From assembly GCA_000525025.1 (NCBI GenBank), contig JCKJ01000001.1, forward strand, positions 1,674,001 through 1,738,000: a DNA stretch of 64,000 nt, read 5' to 3'. Below the pieces are notes generated by a model. It worked only from the letters and a program-made list of their open reading frames with translations, was not told the origin of the DNA and searched no databases. Positions 1 to 9,591 of the stretch are shown in pieces; within the stretch, counting starts at the first letter, position 1; each line of letters starts with the position of its first letter. The position numbers were made by a program, and so were the translations under genes. The stretch comes from Methylophilaceae bacterium 11. GTDB taxonomy: Bacteria > Pseudomonadota > Gammaproteobacteria > Burkholderiales > Methylophilaceae.

Positions 1-1021
1 CACGCTCACCGGGACGAATTGTAAATGCGACTTTGCTCAGTATGGGTTTATCTGCATAACCTATCGTCACGTCATCTAATACCAGAAGAGGATCTGGCGC
101 ACTTACCGGCACACGGAATTCAAAGTTAAACTGCGAATCTATATGGGCGGCAGAAATCATCTCCATGCGCTCTAATGCTTTGATGCGGCTTTGTGCCTGA
201 CGCGCTTTGGTGGCCTGTACGCGAAAGCGGTCAATATAGCTTTGCAAATGCGCGACTTTACGTTGTTGCTTCTCGAACATGGCTTGTTGCAACGCTAGCT
301 TTTCTGCGCGCTGCCGCTCAAAATCACTGTAACCGCCACGGTACAAAGTTAAACGCTGTTGCTCAATATGCAGAATATTATTGACCACGCTATCTAAAAA
401 ATCACGGTCATGCGAAATTAGCAACAAAGTGCCACGATAATCACGCAGCCAGCCTTCCAGCCAGATCACTGCGTCTAAGTCCAAATGGTTGGTGGGCTCA
501 TCCAATAGCAACAAGTCAGAACGACACATCAGTGCACGCGCCAGATTCAAACGCACACGCCAGCCACCGGAGAAATCACTGACGGCACGCTGTAAATCTG
601 TTTGTAAAAAACCTAAACCATCCAGCAAGGCCGCAGCGCGCGCTTTTGCGCTATAACCGTCAATGTCGCTTAAACGCTGATGCAACTCGGCAATCTTTTC
701 GCCCGCATGTGCGGCCTCTGCTTGCATTAATGCCTGCTCTACCTCGCGCAGCTCAGCATCGCCATCCAACGTAAAGTCGATAGCTGACTGCGTCAATGCT
801 GGGGTTTCTTGCGCAACGTGTGCCACTATCCAGTTGGGGGGAATCTCTAAATCGCCCACCTCTGGGTGCAGCTCTCCACACAGCAGTGCAAATAAAGAAG
901 ATTTGCCTGCACCATTTGCACCGGTCAACCCCACTTTATGCCCGGGATGCAATTGAAAGGACGCCTCTTCAATGAGTATTTTGGCACCGCGCGTGAGTGT
1001 TAACTGTTTAAATTGAATCAA
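1..1021 (-). CDS. yheS: ABC-F family ATPase YheS, N-terminal part (cut by window edge)
   Basis: The first 340 codons of an ABC-F protein of usual length near 630 residues; the rest lies beyond base 1. Visible are Walker A (GANGAGKSS, about residues 35-43), the ABC signature (SDFSGGWRVRL), Walker B (LLLLDEPTNHLDLD), the H-loop (SHDRDFLD), the charged inter-domain linker (HLQSYIDRFR, QAQSRIKALERME) and the beginning of the second cassette. The match to E. coli YheS from memory is close along the whole visible length. ABC-F proteins act on the ribosome and have no membrane domain. The start is TTG at 1021: no in-frame ATG lies between it and the upstream stop, and the N-terminus MIQFKQLTL aligns with the YheS start. 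It diverges from yhdP. Confidence 0.93.
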   Translation of the reverse strand, partial: MIQFKQLTLTRGAKILIEEASFQLHPGHKVGLTGANGAGKSSLFALLCGELHPEVGDLEIPPNWIVAHVAQETPALTQSAIDFTLDGDAELREVEQALMQAEAAHAGEKIAELHQRLSDIDGYSAKARAAALLDGLGFLQTDLQRAVSDFSGGWRVRLNLARALMCRSDLLLLDEPTNHLDLDAVIWLEGWLRDYRGTLLLISHDRDFLDSVVNNILHIEQQRLTLYRGGYSDFERQRAEKLALQQAMFEKQQRKVAHLQSYIDRFRVQATKARQAQSRIKALERMEMISAAHIDSQFNFEFRVPVSAPDPLLVLDDVTIGYADKPILSKVAFTIRPGER

Positions 1022-1209
1022 AGTGTATCCAAGTATCGATGGCTACAACATGCTGAAAATTCACCACGCCGACCATTTTTGACAAAGAGCGTTATTTTAA
1101 AACAATCTAAGCCATATGCTTAATAGAACTTAATGTTTTCTTTCCGTTCCAAGCTATAAAATAAAGTAAAATAGCGCAATATCCCTATGCACCCACCCAT
1201 TATCACTTC

Positions 1210-4200
1210 ATGACTATACGCAATATCTTTCGCTGGGCTGCTTACCTCGTTGCATTTCTCTCGTTACTGATAATACTTGCAGTATTAGTCATACGCTTTT
1301 TTGTATTTCCTAATATCAACAATTACAAAGATGACATCGCCATCTACGCCAGCAAAACCATGCAGCGTAAAGTCACCATTGGCGACATCAGCACTGGCTG
1401 GCACCATCTCTCGCCGCGCGTTACGCTCGCCAACATAGATATTTATGATGAGCAAAACCGACCAGCGCTCACCTTGCAAAAGGTAGATACGCAACTTTCA
1501 TGGTTAAGCATTGGGCTGCTTGATTTAAGACTTTCAGAACTCACTGCCTATGCACCTACGCTGATCATCCGCCGCTCAAAGGAAGGTGTGTTTTATTTGG
1601 CTGGTGTTAATTTAAGTGGCCGAGGTAACCCTGATTTTGCCAACTGGCTACTGGCGCAGTCTAATGTCGGTGTACAAAATGCAAACATCACTTACATTGA
1701 CGAGCTCAGACAAGCGCCCCCACTCGTACTCAAGAAGCTCAACCTAACGCTAAGTAACTCTGCCTGGAAAAGTATCTTTGGCAGACATGAGTTTAAATTA
1801 GACACATTTTCCTCTATTGGCACAAAGCAACCCATTAAGCTTTCTGGATATTTCATTGGGCGAGACATGTCAAACGTCAAAGATTGGCGCGGCAATATAC
1901 ATCTTGCTTTACAAAATACCGACATTTCCGTGTGGCGCGCATGGGTAGACTATCCACTAGAAATCAAAAGCGGCATGGGCAATGCAGAAGCCGATGTGCA
2001 TTTTTCTGCCCTTGCGATTGACGAAATAGAAGCAAATATTCGTTTACAGCACCTTAGCGTTCATCATGCGCACACGGACACACCACTCATCGCACCCAAG
2101 CTACAAGGCCATTTGGGTTGGAAGAAAACCAAAACAGGCGAAACATTGACTGCAAAAGATGTGAATGTCGCATTCAATACGGGTTTAAAGGTTGAGTCTG
2201 CCAACGGGGAGTGGGAGCGCACAACTAAGAAAAATCAAGCTTGGATAGATGCTTATGTGTCTGTACAAGCGCTAGAGCTCAGTAAAGTGGTAGAAACTGC
2301 GCGCTATTTCAAACTATCCCCGCAATGGATGGAATGGATTGAGGGTATTTCACCAAGCGGAAAGTTAACCACTATCAAAGGTGCGCTCTCTGGCCATCCT
2401 AATCAACTGCAAAACTATGCGTTGTCGGGCGAGTTTAAACAACTCAGCATACAACCCTATGGGAAACTGCCCGGATTTAACAACCTCACCGGAAATATCG
2501 ATTTAAATGAACGTAAAGGCGAAGTGCAGTTTGATACACATGCTGCCGCCCTAGACCTCAAAGATATCTTACGCTGGCCTGTGCCTATCGATTCACTACA
2601 AGGCGCCGTTGAATGGCAAACGAACAAACAGGGCACTACCCTGTTTGCTGACCAACTCATCGTCAAGAACCCCCATATTTCAGGGGTCATTAAAGCCAAG
2701 TTTGCGCATCAACAAGGCAAAGGTGACTTTTTAGATTTACATGCAACATTTGACCAAGGCAACGCCAAATTTGCGCCTTTTTATTACCCGATTATCTTAG
2801 GTAAAGAAACATTGCACTGGTTAGATACTTCCATCTTGGCTGGGCGCGCCAACGATGTAAATGTCATTATCAAAGGGCGTTTGGCAGACTTTCCCTTTGT
2901 CAACGCAAAAAACCAGCCAGATGCAAAACTTGGGCAGTTTAAAGTCACTGCGCAAATCGAAGAGGCCCTGATTGAATATGGCACAGGCTGGCCACTGGTT
3001 AGAAACTTGAACACGCAAATGCTGTTTGAAGGCAAACGCATGCTGCTAAATGCCAATAAGGGAGATATCCTTGGCAACAAAATCATCAGTAGCAAAATTG
3101 AAATCCCCCAATTAGATGCCGATTGGCCTATGTTGCATATTGCCAGCGTGGTTGAAGGACCTGTACGTGAGGGCATTAAATTTGTGAATGAAAGCCCGGT
3201 CAAAGAAGTCGCCATGGGCTTTACCGAATCACTCAAAACAGCTGGCGATGGGCATTTGGATTTGGACTTACTGATTCCAATGCAAGATTTGGAAGCCGCC
3301 AAATACAAAGGGGCTTATCAAATTAAAAATGGCACCTTGTTTGCCAATGATGAAGTTGGATTGCCTGAGCTGAGCAAGATCAACGGCACGCTGAACTTTA
3401 CTGAAAATGGCTTAAATGCCAATAACATCAGTACGGAAGTGCTGGGTGGACCAGCGCGTATTACATTGATGACAGGGGCAGAAAAAAGTCTGCAAATTAG
3501 CGCTAGTGGTCGCATTAACGATGCTGGAATTAAGAAAGTAATCTCACACCCAATCGTTAACGCCTTACAGGGCACCACCGATTGGAAAGGTGACATTCTC
3601 ATCAAGAAACCGCTAGCGGATTTCACGTTTTCATCCAACCTAGTAGGCATGGCCGTGAATCTGCCTAGCCCCATGACCAAAGCCACTGGCCAAATCTACC
3701 CGCTACGTATCGATAAAGTGCAGCGCAGTGCCGATAACGATGAAATTAACATGCAATATGGCGATCTCATTTCAGCCAAGATCGCTCGCAATACCGTAGA
3801 TGGAAAATGGGCGATTGATCGTGGCGAAATTGGCATTAATACTCCAGTTGCTATTCCTGCCGGCAAAGGCTTGGTACTCAAAGCCAAACTGGACACTTTT
3901 GATGTAGACGAGTGGCTGGCATTCTTTAAACAAAACACGCCTAGCGATGCGCGAGGCACGAATGCGCTACCACCATGGCTGAGTCAAGCCGATGTGTACG
4001 CTGGCACCTTGAATGTGCTCAACCGCGACATCCACCAATTTAAAGCAAGCGCCAAGCCTTCTGCTAGCGGGATTAAGTTCAATATTCAAAGCCAAGAAAT
4101 GACGGGCGATGTGACATGGCAAACCGAAGGCAACGGAAAAATCACAGCTAAACTCAAAAACTTAGTGATTCCTAATGTCACAGGTAAAGAGGATGCCTCC

Positions 4201-5067
4201 GCCAAAAAGGAAATCAAACGCGTCACCAAACAATATCCCGCGCTGGATTTAGATGTCGAGAACTTTGAAATTGGCGACAAAAAGCTAGGCGCGCTAACCG
4301 TTGATGCCTTTGAGAACGGGGACGACTGGCAAATACAAAAACTAAGCATCAGCAATACGGATTTCACGCTATTGGCAGATGGCACTTGGCATAACTGGAC
4401 ACGCAGCCCCAATACTACATTCAAGTTTAACTTGCAGTCCGACAGTATTGGTAGGTCACTGAGACGTTTTGGTCAACCAGATGCCGTAAAAGGCGGGAAG
4501 GCTACGCTCTCCGGCCAGTTACGTTGGCCTGGTAGTCCACATGAATTTGAGACTTCCGGCCTCAACGGCAATTTAAAACTGGAAGCAGAAAAAGGGCAGA
4601 TTGTGAAAGTGCAGCCTGGCGTGGGTCGTCTGTTAGGATTGCTCAGTTTACAAAGCCTCCCCAGAAGACTCAGCTTAGATTTTAGAGATTTGTTTAGCGA
4701 TGGCTTTGCCTTTGACAAAATCAGCGCCACAGCAACAGCCACGGGTGGTGTCTTACGCAGCAACGACTTTTATATGACAGGCCCCGCTGCCGAAGCCAAA
4801 ATTCAAGGGGAAACCAATTTAAAAACCGAAACCCAAAACTTGAAGGTCACCGTGATTCCGCATGTCAGTGACTCGCTTTCGCTTGCTGCACTTGCAGGCG
4901 GGCCTATTGTGGGTGCCGCTGCATTTGTTGCGCAAAAGATACTAAAAGATCCCTTTAACAAAATTGCCTCGACCGACTATGTCATTACAGGCACATGGGA
5001 CAACCCACAAGAGATAGAATCAAAGAAAGATGCGCCACAAAAACAGGACATCTTGAACACACGTTAA
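1210..5067 (+). CDS. yhdP: YhdP family envelope protein (AsmA-like, TIGR02099)
   Basis: A 1285-residue protein with an N-terminal cytoplasm/membrane anchor (hydrophobic residues about 10-35, LVAFLSLLIILAVLVIRFF) followed by a very long periplasmic part rich in beta-strand repeats, with the AsmA-like C-terminal domain ending in GGPIVGAAAFVAQKILKDP and YVITGTWDNP. Length and both ends fit the YhdP family. In E. coli, YhdP/TamB/YdbH are bridge-like proteins needed for phospholipid transport between inner and outer membranes; I transfer that role by family. It starts a plus-strand run with the nitrilase gene and tldD, a conserved betaproteobacterial order. No strong Shine-Dalgarno precedes the ATG at 1210, but the membrane anchor begins directly after it. 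Confidence 0.9.
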   Translation: MTIRNIFRWAAYLVAFLSLLIILAVLVIRFFVFPNINNYKDDIAIYASKTMQRKVTIGDISTGWHHLSPRVTLANIDIYDEQNRPALTLQKVDTQLSWLSIGLLDLRLSELTAYAPTLIIRRSKEGVFYLAGVNLSGRGNPDFANWLLAQSNVGVQNANITYIDELRQAPPLVLKKLNLTLSNSAWKSIFGRHEFKLDTFSSIGTKQPIKLSGYFIGRDMSNVKDWRGNIHLALQNTDISVWRAWVDYPLEIKSGMGNAEADVHFSALAIDEIEANIRLQHLSVHHAHTDTPLIAPKLQGHLGWKKTKTGETLTAKDVNVAFNTGLKVESANGEWERTTKKNQAWIDAYVSVQALELSKVVETARYFKLSPQWMEWIEGISPSGKLTTIKGALSGHPNQLQNYALSGEFKQLSIQPYGKLPGFNNLTGNIDLNERKGEVQFDTHAAALDLKDILRWPVPIDSLQGAVEWQTNKQGTTLFADQLIVKNPHISGVIKAKFAHQQGKGDFLDLHATFDQGNAKFAPFYYPIILGKETLHWLDTSILAGRANDVNVIIKGRLADFPFVNAKNQPDAKLGQFKVTAQIEEALIEYGTGWPLVRNLNTQMLFEGKRMLLNANKGDILGNKIISSKIEIPQLDADWPMLHIASVVEGPVREGIKFVNESPVKEVAMGFTESLKTAGDGHLDLDLLIPMQDLEAAKYKGAYQIKNGTLFANDEVGLPELSKINGTLNFTENGLNANNISTEVLGGPARITLMTGAEKSLQISASGRINDAGIKKVISHPIVNALQGTTDWKGDILIKKPLADFTFSSNLVGMAVNLPSPMTKATGQIYPLRIDKVQRSADNDEINMQYGDLISAKIARNTVDGKWAIDRGEIGINTPVAIPAGKGLVLKAKLDTFDVDEWLAFFKQNTPSDARGTNALPPWLSQADVYAGTLNVLNRDIHQFKASAKPSASGIKFNIQSQEMTGDVTWQTEGNGKITAKLKNLVIPNVTGKEDASAKKEIKRVTKQYPALDLDVENFEIGDKKLGALTVDAFENGDDWQIQKLSISNTDFTLLADGTWHNWTRSPNTTFKFNLQSDSIGRSLRRFGQPDAVKGGKATLSGQLRWPGSPHEFETSGLNGNLKLEAEKGQIVKVQPGVGRLLGLLSLQSLPRRLSLDFRDLFSDGFAFDKISATATATGGVLRSNDFYMTGPAAEAKIQGETNLKTETQNLKVTVIPHVSDSLSLAALAGGPIVGAAAFVAQKILKDPFNKIASTDYVITGTWDNPQEIESKKDAPQKQDILNTR

Positions 5068-5088
5068 TTGCTAGCAAAGAAAAACATC

Positions 5089-5937
5089 ATGGAAAGTAAG
5101 CAAAAATTAAAGACTGTTAAAAAAGACGCTATGTTTAAAGTGGCTGCCGTTCAAATGGCATCAAGCCCACACGTCTCGTCTAACCTGGTTGAAGCAAAAC
5201 GCTTGATTGAATTGGCCGCAAAACAAGGTGCCAAAATTGTGGTACTGCCAGAGTATTTTTGTATCATGGGCAACAAAGAATTCGATAAAGTCACCGTGCG
5301 TGAAAAACCGAACGATGGCCCTATTCAAACTTTTCTAGCCAAAACGGCCAAACAATACAAAGTATGGATTGTGGCTGGCTCGGTTCCGCTGGTCAGTAAT
5401 TTCCCTAATAAGGTTAGAAACAGTTGCTTGGTCTATAACGACAAAGGCGAGCAAGTTGCACGCTATGACAAGATCCACCTGTTTGGCTTGGATTTGGGTA
5501 CAGAACATTATCACGAAGAAAACACCATTGAATCCGGTGATCAAATTGTCACGGTTGAGACGCCTTACGGCAAAATCGGTTTGTCTATTTGTTACGATTT
5601 ACGCTTCCCGGAGCTGTACCGTGCCATGGGTGAAGTCGATATGATTATGGTGCCCTCTGCGTTTACAGAAACCACCGGCAAAGCGCACTGGGAGAGCTTA
5701 ATACGTGCGCGCGCCATTGAAAATCAGTGCTATGTTGTCGCCTCAGCACAGGGTGGTTACCATTTATCCGGGCGTGAAACCCATGGCAATAGCATGATTG
5801 TAGACCCTTGGGGCGTGGTGCTAGATCGCTTACCACGTGGTTCTGGCGTGGTGATTGCCAATATTAACCGTGAGTACTTGAGTAGCCTGCGCCAAAGTTT
5901 GCCTGCGCTCAAGCATAAAACCATTAGAGCCATTTAA
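5089..5937 (+). CDS. Carbon-nitrogen hydrolase (nitrilase superfamily, Nit1/Nit2-like)
   Basis: Nitrilase-superfamily amidase with the complete Glu-Lys-Cys triad: Glu in LPEYFCIMG (about residue 55), Lys in YDKIHLFGLD (about 128) and Cys in GLSICYDLRFPELYR (about 168). Close relatives are Nit1/YbeM-type enzymes that hydrolyse deaminated glutathione, a metabolite-repair role that I infer only from family. The reading frame opens at TTG 5068, right after the yhdP stop. I prefer ATG 5089, but ATG 5131 (MFKVAAVQMAS, the usual family N-terminus) is equally possible; the 14 residues between them are Lys-rich and not part of the fold. It lies only about 20 bases after yhdP and so is probably co-transcribed with it. 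Confidence 0.88.
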   Translation: MESKQKLKTVKKDAMFKVAAVQMASSPHVSSNLVEAKRLIELAAKQGAKIVVLPEYFCIMGNKEFDKVTVREKPNDGPIQTFLAKTAKQYKVWIVAGSVPLVSNFPNKVRNSCLVYNDKGEQVARYDKIHLFGLDLGTEHYHEENTIESGDQIVTVETPYGKIGLSICYDLRFPELYRAMGEVDMIMVPSAFTETTGKAHWESLIRARAIENQCYVVASAQGGYHLSGRETHGNSMIVDPWGVVLDRLPRGSGVVIANINREYLSSLRQSLPALKHKTIRAI

Positions 5938-5948
5938 TGGCTTTCATG

Positions 5949-5981
5949 ATGGCGCATCAGGTGGATATTCCACTGCGCCAT
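5949..5981 (+). other. Intercistronic hairpin between the nitrilase gene and tldD
   Basis: Two nested perfect stems: ATGGCGCA (5949-5956) pairs with TGCGCCAT (5974-5981), and inside it GTGGA (5961-5965) pairs with TCCAC (5969-5973) around a TAT loop, with a 4-base bulge on the left arm. No T-run follows, so it is not a standard Rho-independent terminator. It may stabilise or separate the mRNA segments. Confidence 0.6.
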
Positions 5982-6042
5982 ACATGCTGCCTTGTTAATA
6001 TGTGTGTTATTTTATTAGAAGTCCATTTGTAAGAAGCAAACC

Positions 6043-7497
6043 ATGAGCACACGCACAGACCAGAGCCATCTGGAAACAGCACAGGAACTATTACTCAGAC
6101 CCACCGGTATCGATACTTCATCGCTACAAGGGGTGCTGGGACAAATGATGTCGCACCAGGTAGATTATGCCGATTTGTATTTTCAATACAGTCGTAGCGA
6201 ATCCTGGGGCTTGGAAGAAGGTCAGGTCAAGTCAGGCAATTTCAGCATCGATCAAGGCGTAGGTGTGCGTGCAATCAGCGGTGAGAAAACCGCCTTTGCT
6301 TATTCAGATGACATTAACCTGCCAGCCTTACTTGAAGCAGCAAATGCCACCAGATCAATTGCGGCATTGGGAACAGAGCAAACGGGCAAAACCGTACTGA
6401 CACGCCAAACGCCTTCCCTTTACTTACCACAAGACCCGATTGCCAGCCTCAGCGCAGACGCTAAAGTGAAATTGCTTGAGCGCCTAGAACAGTTTGCTAA
6501 ACAAATCGATACGCGTGTAACACAAGTCATGGCCTCTATTGCCGGTGAGTATGAGGTTGTGATGGTAGCGCGCAGCGATGGTTTGATGGCTGCGGATGTG
6601 CGCCCATTGGTACGTATTTCCGTGCAAGTGATTGCAGAACACAATGGCAGACGCGAGCAAGGTTCTAGTGGTGGTGGTGGTCGTTTCGATTACAGCTACT
6701 TTACCGATGAAGTCTTGCACGATTACGCACAAAAGGCTGTGCATCAAGCCTTGGTGAATTTAGATGCACGCCCTGCCCCTGCGGGCAGCATGACGGTAGT
6801 GCTTGGCGCAGGCTGGCCTGGTATTCTGCTCCATGAAGCGATTGGACACGGCTTAGAAGGTGATTTTAACCGTAAAGGCAGTTCAGCTTTTAGCGGCATG
6901 ATCGGCAAACAAGTAGCGGCCAAAGGCATCACGATTGTCGATGACGGCACCATTGCCGACCGTCGTGGTTCGCTGAGTATGGATGATGAAGGCAACCCGA
7001 CTAATCGCACTGTGTTGATTGAAGATGGTATTTTGCGTGGCTACATTCAAGATGGTCTGAATGCAAGATTAATGGGCATGCCCTTAACCGGTAATGCCCG
7101 ACGTGAAAGCTATGCACACATCCCCATGCCGCGCATGACGAATACCTACATGATGAACGGCGACAAAGATCCGCAAGAGATTATTAAATCTGTCAAAAAA
7201 GGCCTGTATGCTGCTAACTTTGGTGGCGGTCAAGTCGATATCACCAGTGGTAAGTTTGTATTCAGTGCCGCCGAAGCTTATATGATTGAAGATGGCAAAA
7301 TCACCTATCCGGTAAAAGGAGCCACTTTAATAGGTAACGGTCCGGATGTGCTCACACGCGTGAGTATGATTGGTAACGATATGGCCTTAGATTCAGGTGT
7401 GGGCACTTGTGGCAAAGAAGGCCAAAGTGTGCCGGTAGGCGTTGGGCAACCCACGCTTAAAATCGATGGCTTGACAGTGGGAGGCACTGTTGAATAG
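6043..7497 (+). CDS. tldD: Metalloprotease TldD
   Basis: 484 residues, the normal TldD length. The zinc-binding HExxxH motif is HEAIGH at residues 264-269 inside [18 protein letters not shown], and the Gly-rich C-terminal region ([20 protein letters not shown]) is typical. TldD forms a heterodimeric protease with TldE/PmbA, which degrades unfolded peptides and processes microcins or CcdA in E. coli. The partner pmbA is not in this window. The ATG at 6043 has only a weak upstream Shine-Dalgarno. Placement behind yhdP and a nitrilase-family gene is the order found in many betaproteobacteria. Confidence 0.96.
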   Translation: MSTRTDQSHLETAQELLLRPTGIDTSSLQGVLGQMMSHQVDYADLYFQYSRSESWGLEEGQVKSGNFSIDQGVGVRAISGEKTAFAYSDDINLPALLEAANATRSIAALGTEQTGKTVLTRQTPSLYLPQDPIASLSADAKVKLLERLEQFAKQIDTRVTQVMASIAGEYEVVMVARSDGLMAADVRPLVRISVQVIAEHNGRREQGSSGGGGRFDYSYFTDEVLHDYAQKAVHQALVNLDARPAPAGSMTVVLGAGWPGILLHEAIGHGLEGDFNRKGSSAFSGMIGKQVAAKGITIVDDGTIADRRGSLSMDDEGNPTNRTVLIEDGILRGYIQDGLNARLMGMPLTGNARRESYAHIPMPRMTNTYMMNGDKDPQEIIKSVKKGLYAANFGGGQVDITSGKFVFSAAEAYMIEDGKITYPVKGATLIGNGPDVLTRVSMIGNDMALDSGVGTCGKEGQSVPVGVGQPTLKIDGLTVGGTVE

Positions 7498-7546
7498 GAT
7501 GTAAACAAGTAGCAGACACCGATGACTTAGGACAAAGGAGAGCACG

Positions 7547-7840
7547 ATGGCAACAGCAAAAAAAGCATCTGAGGAAAAAGCAAAACCAAAAAAAGCAGCA
7601 GCTAAACCAACTGACAAGGTAAAAAAGGCAGTTGCAGCTAAACCTAAAGCAACAGCAGCTACCAAGAAAACCAGTTCAGCTTCCAGCTCGTCCAAGGCAA
7701 AAAAAATCGGGGATGCTGAACGCTATAGAATGATAGAAGTAGCTGCCTACTATATTGCAGAGAAGCATCACTTCTCAGGTAACACAGCAGATTATTGGAT
7801 ACAGGCAGAGCAAGAAATTAACGCGAAATATCCCAAATAA
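7547..7840 (+). CDS. DUF2934 protein with Lys/Ala-rich histone H1-like tail
   Basis: A 97-residue protein in two parts. Residues 1 to about 60 are almost only Lys, Ala, Thr, Ser and Pro, with repeated KKAAAK/KPKA-type stretches resembling bacterial histone H1-like or AlgP tails. Residues about 60-97 (RYRMIEVAAYYIAEKHHF..DYWIQAEQEI) match the short helical DUF2934 domain. A strong Shine-Dalgarno (AAAGGAG) lies 6 bases before the ATG. DUF2934 has no known biochemical role. The basic tail suggests nucleic-acid binding, which is inference. The gene ends at a terminator shared with efp. Confidence 0.8.
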   Translation: MATAKKASEEKAKPKKAAAKPTDKVKKAVAAKPKATAATKKTSSASSSSKAKKIGDAERYRMIEVAAYYIAEKHHFSGNTADYWIQAEQEINAKYPK

Positions 7841-7866
7841 AAAAGGCGCCTTGAGCGCCTTTTTTA
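7841..7866 (+). terminator. Bidirectional Rho-independent terminator
   Basis: Stem AGGCGC (7844-7849) and GCGCCT (7855-7860) with a 5-base loop, flanked by an A-run on the left and a T-run on the right, so it can end both the plus-strand DUF2934 gene and the minus-strand efp gene. Confidence 0.88.
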
Positions 7867-7895
7867 ATATTGCATGTCACCAAAGTGACTGATGA

Positions 7896-8456
7896 TTACT
7901 TCATCACGCGGTTACGGTATTCACCGGTACGCGTATCAATCTCAATTTTGTCGCCTTGGCTTACAAATAATGGTACTGGAATTTCAAAACCGGTAGCAAT
8001 TTTCGCTGGTTTCATCACTTTGCCTGAGGTATCACCCTTCACTGCTGGCTCGGTATAAGTGATTTCTCGCACCACAGTGGTTGGCAACTCGATAGAAATC
8101 GCTTTACCGTCGTAAAAACGCACTTCGCATGGCATACCATCTTCCAAGTATGGCAGCGCGTCTTCCATAAACTCAGCATCCACATCATATTGGTTGTATT
8201 CAGCATCCATAAATACATAGGTTGGATCTGCAAAGTAAGAGAAAGTCACTTCTTTTTTCTCTAACACAATCACATCAAATTTATCTTGTGCTGCGTATAC
8301 GTTCTCGCTCGGTGCCTCTGTCAGCAAGTTTTTCATTTTCATTTTAACGACAGCAGAGTTACGGCCAGATTTATTGTATTCGGCTTTAACGATTACCATC
8401 GGATCGTTGCCAATCATTACCACGTTACCCACGCGAAGGTCTTGTGCGATTTTCAT
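7896..8456 (-). CDS. efp: Elongation factor P
   Basis: 186 residues, with the KOW-like N-terminal domain and two OB domains of EF-P. It rescues ribosomes stalled on polyproline. The modified position at the tip of the loop YNKSGRNS is Arg32, the signature of the rhamnosylated EF-P subfamily rather than the lysylated Lys34 type. The matching rhamnosyltransferase earP is immediately upstream on the same strand. The C-terminal signature region [17 protein letters not shown] is intact. Its own promoter appears to lie in the 3' end of earP. Confidence 0.97.
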   Translation of the reverse strand: MKIAQDLRVGNVVMIGNDPMVIVKAEYNKSGRNSAVVKMKMKNLLTEAPSENVYAAQDKFDVIVLEKKEVTFSYFADPTYVFMDAEYNQYDVDAEFMEDALPYLEDGMPCEVRFYDGKAISIELPTTVVREITYTEPAVKGDTSGKVMKPAKIATGFEIPVPLFVSQGDKIEIDTRTGEYRNRVMK

Positions 8457-8493
8457 AATATTGAGTTAGAAAAATAAAATTTTAGAAGCGCGC

Positions 8494-8523
8494 ATTATAC
8501 GCAATTTTTACAAATTATTGCAA
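8494..8523 (-). promoter_or_regulatory. Probable sigma-70 promoter of efp
   Basis: On the minus strand a perfect TATAAT (8499 to 8494) is preceded, 18 bases upstream, by TTGCAA (8523 to 8518, 4 of 6 matches to TTGACA). The -35 lies inside the last codons of earP. Transcription would begin about 30 bases before the efp ATG. Confidence 0.55.
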
Positions 8524-9590
8524 AAAATCACCAACTTAGAAGCCAAATCGGTTTGGCTAAAGAGCGTTCGACTCGCCTCTTGAGTGGCCGCGTTAATCGA
8601 TGACCATGCCGCTAGATAGTCATCCCAAACAGAAGCCTGGAACGCTGTATCCTGCCAAGCCATATGCATGGCTTGGCTGACATTCAGAGCTGTTATTGGC
8701 ATGCTCTGATAATGTTGCGCTAAAAAGGCTTTCAGCTTAGGTATATGTGCGCCCTCTTCTTGCAGATAAGGCTGCCAAATAAATGGTTTTCCAGCCCAAA
8801 TGGCACGTACCCAGCTATCTTCACCCCGCACAAAATTAATGTCACAACGCGTGAGCAATTGGTCGTAATCGGCTTGTGATAAAAACGGTAACACCTCTAC
8901 CGTTAATGCACCATGGCTTACCATTTGGCCAACCTGCAACGATGTCTTTCCAAAAAAATCGGCGACTTGAGGCAAAATCGTGGTGGAAGGCACATAGCAA
9001 TGCACAGGCTGCTTACCTTCTGCAATTGCACTAAGTAAACTTATGATAGGAGCATGCGGATAACAAAATAGCGAAACTTTGCATGTATTTACAGCTTGCT
9101 CAGCAGGCGGATGCAAAACGGGCGGTGGTATGTGGCGCTCACGAATCAGCCCACCTGTAGCTTGTGTAAACCCTGGAAAATAAAAGTGGCGCACCATACC
9201 ATTTGCCTGCGGTGAGGTCTTGGCATGAAAATCTTCTGCCCAAGCTTCAGCCGTCAGGTACTCTAGGTTCACCCATCTGGATTGCTGTTGTTGCATAGCG
9301 GCAATGTATGCTGGTGGCAAGCCACAAGCAAAAGCCTCAATGACCATGTCTGCCGCATCAGAGAAATCTGCATCCGCACACCAATGCATCACACGGATAT
9401 CTTCTACCCTCTGTTCAGTAGCCGCCAAGGTGAGTGAAGGTATCAAGCGTTGCGCCACTTGCAAGTCATCCACCCACAGGCGAATATCCAATTGATGCTC
9501 GGATTGGAGCTGACGTGCTAGACGCCAGCACACGCCAATATCGCCAAAGTTATCGACGACCTTGCAAAAAACATCCCAGCGCTGTGTCAT
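8508..9590 (-). CDS. earP: EF-P arginine rhamnosyltransferase EarP
   Basis: Inverting GT-B glycosyltransferase (GT104) that adds rhamnose from dTDP-beta-L-rhamnose to Arg32 of EF-P. The N-terminal KVVDNFGDIGVCWRLARQL and the later RGEDSWVRAIWAGKPF are the family signatures. The open frame begins at TTG 9611, inside the upstream gene; I choose ATG 9590, one base after the upstream stop. With that start the two conserved aspartates fall at residues 13 and 17, the numbering known for Pseudomonas EarP. It lies upstream of efp and downstream of a DUF3147 gene. The dTDP-rhamnose genes are not in this window. Confidence 0.95.
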   Translation of the reverse strand: MTQRWDVFCKVVDNFGDIGVCWRLARQLQSEHQLDIRLWVDDLQVAQRLIPSLTLAATEQRVEDIRVMHWCADADFSDAADMVIEAFACGLPPAYIAAMQQQQSRWVNLEYLTAEAWAEDFHAKTSPQANGMVRHFYFPGFTQATGGLIRERHIPPPVLHPPAEQAVNTCKVSLFCYPHAPIISLLSAIAEGKQPVHCYVPSTTILPQVADFFGKTSLQVGQMVSHGALTVEVLPFLSQADYDQLLTRCDINFVRGEDSWVRAIWAGKPFIWQPYLQEEGAHIPKLKAFLAQHYQSMPITALNVSQAMHMAWQDTAFQASVWDDYLAAWSSINAATQEASRTLFSQTDLASKLVIFCNNL

Positions 9591-9591
9591 A

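Noticed and set aside
2784-3308. 174-codon open frame on the minus strand inside yhdP
   Set aside because: It lies wholly within a long conserved gene on the other strand; its Ser/Leu-rich translation is a codon-composition artefact.
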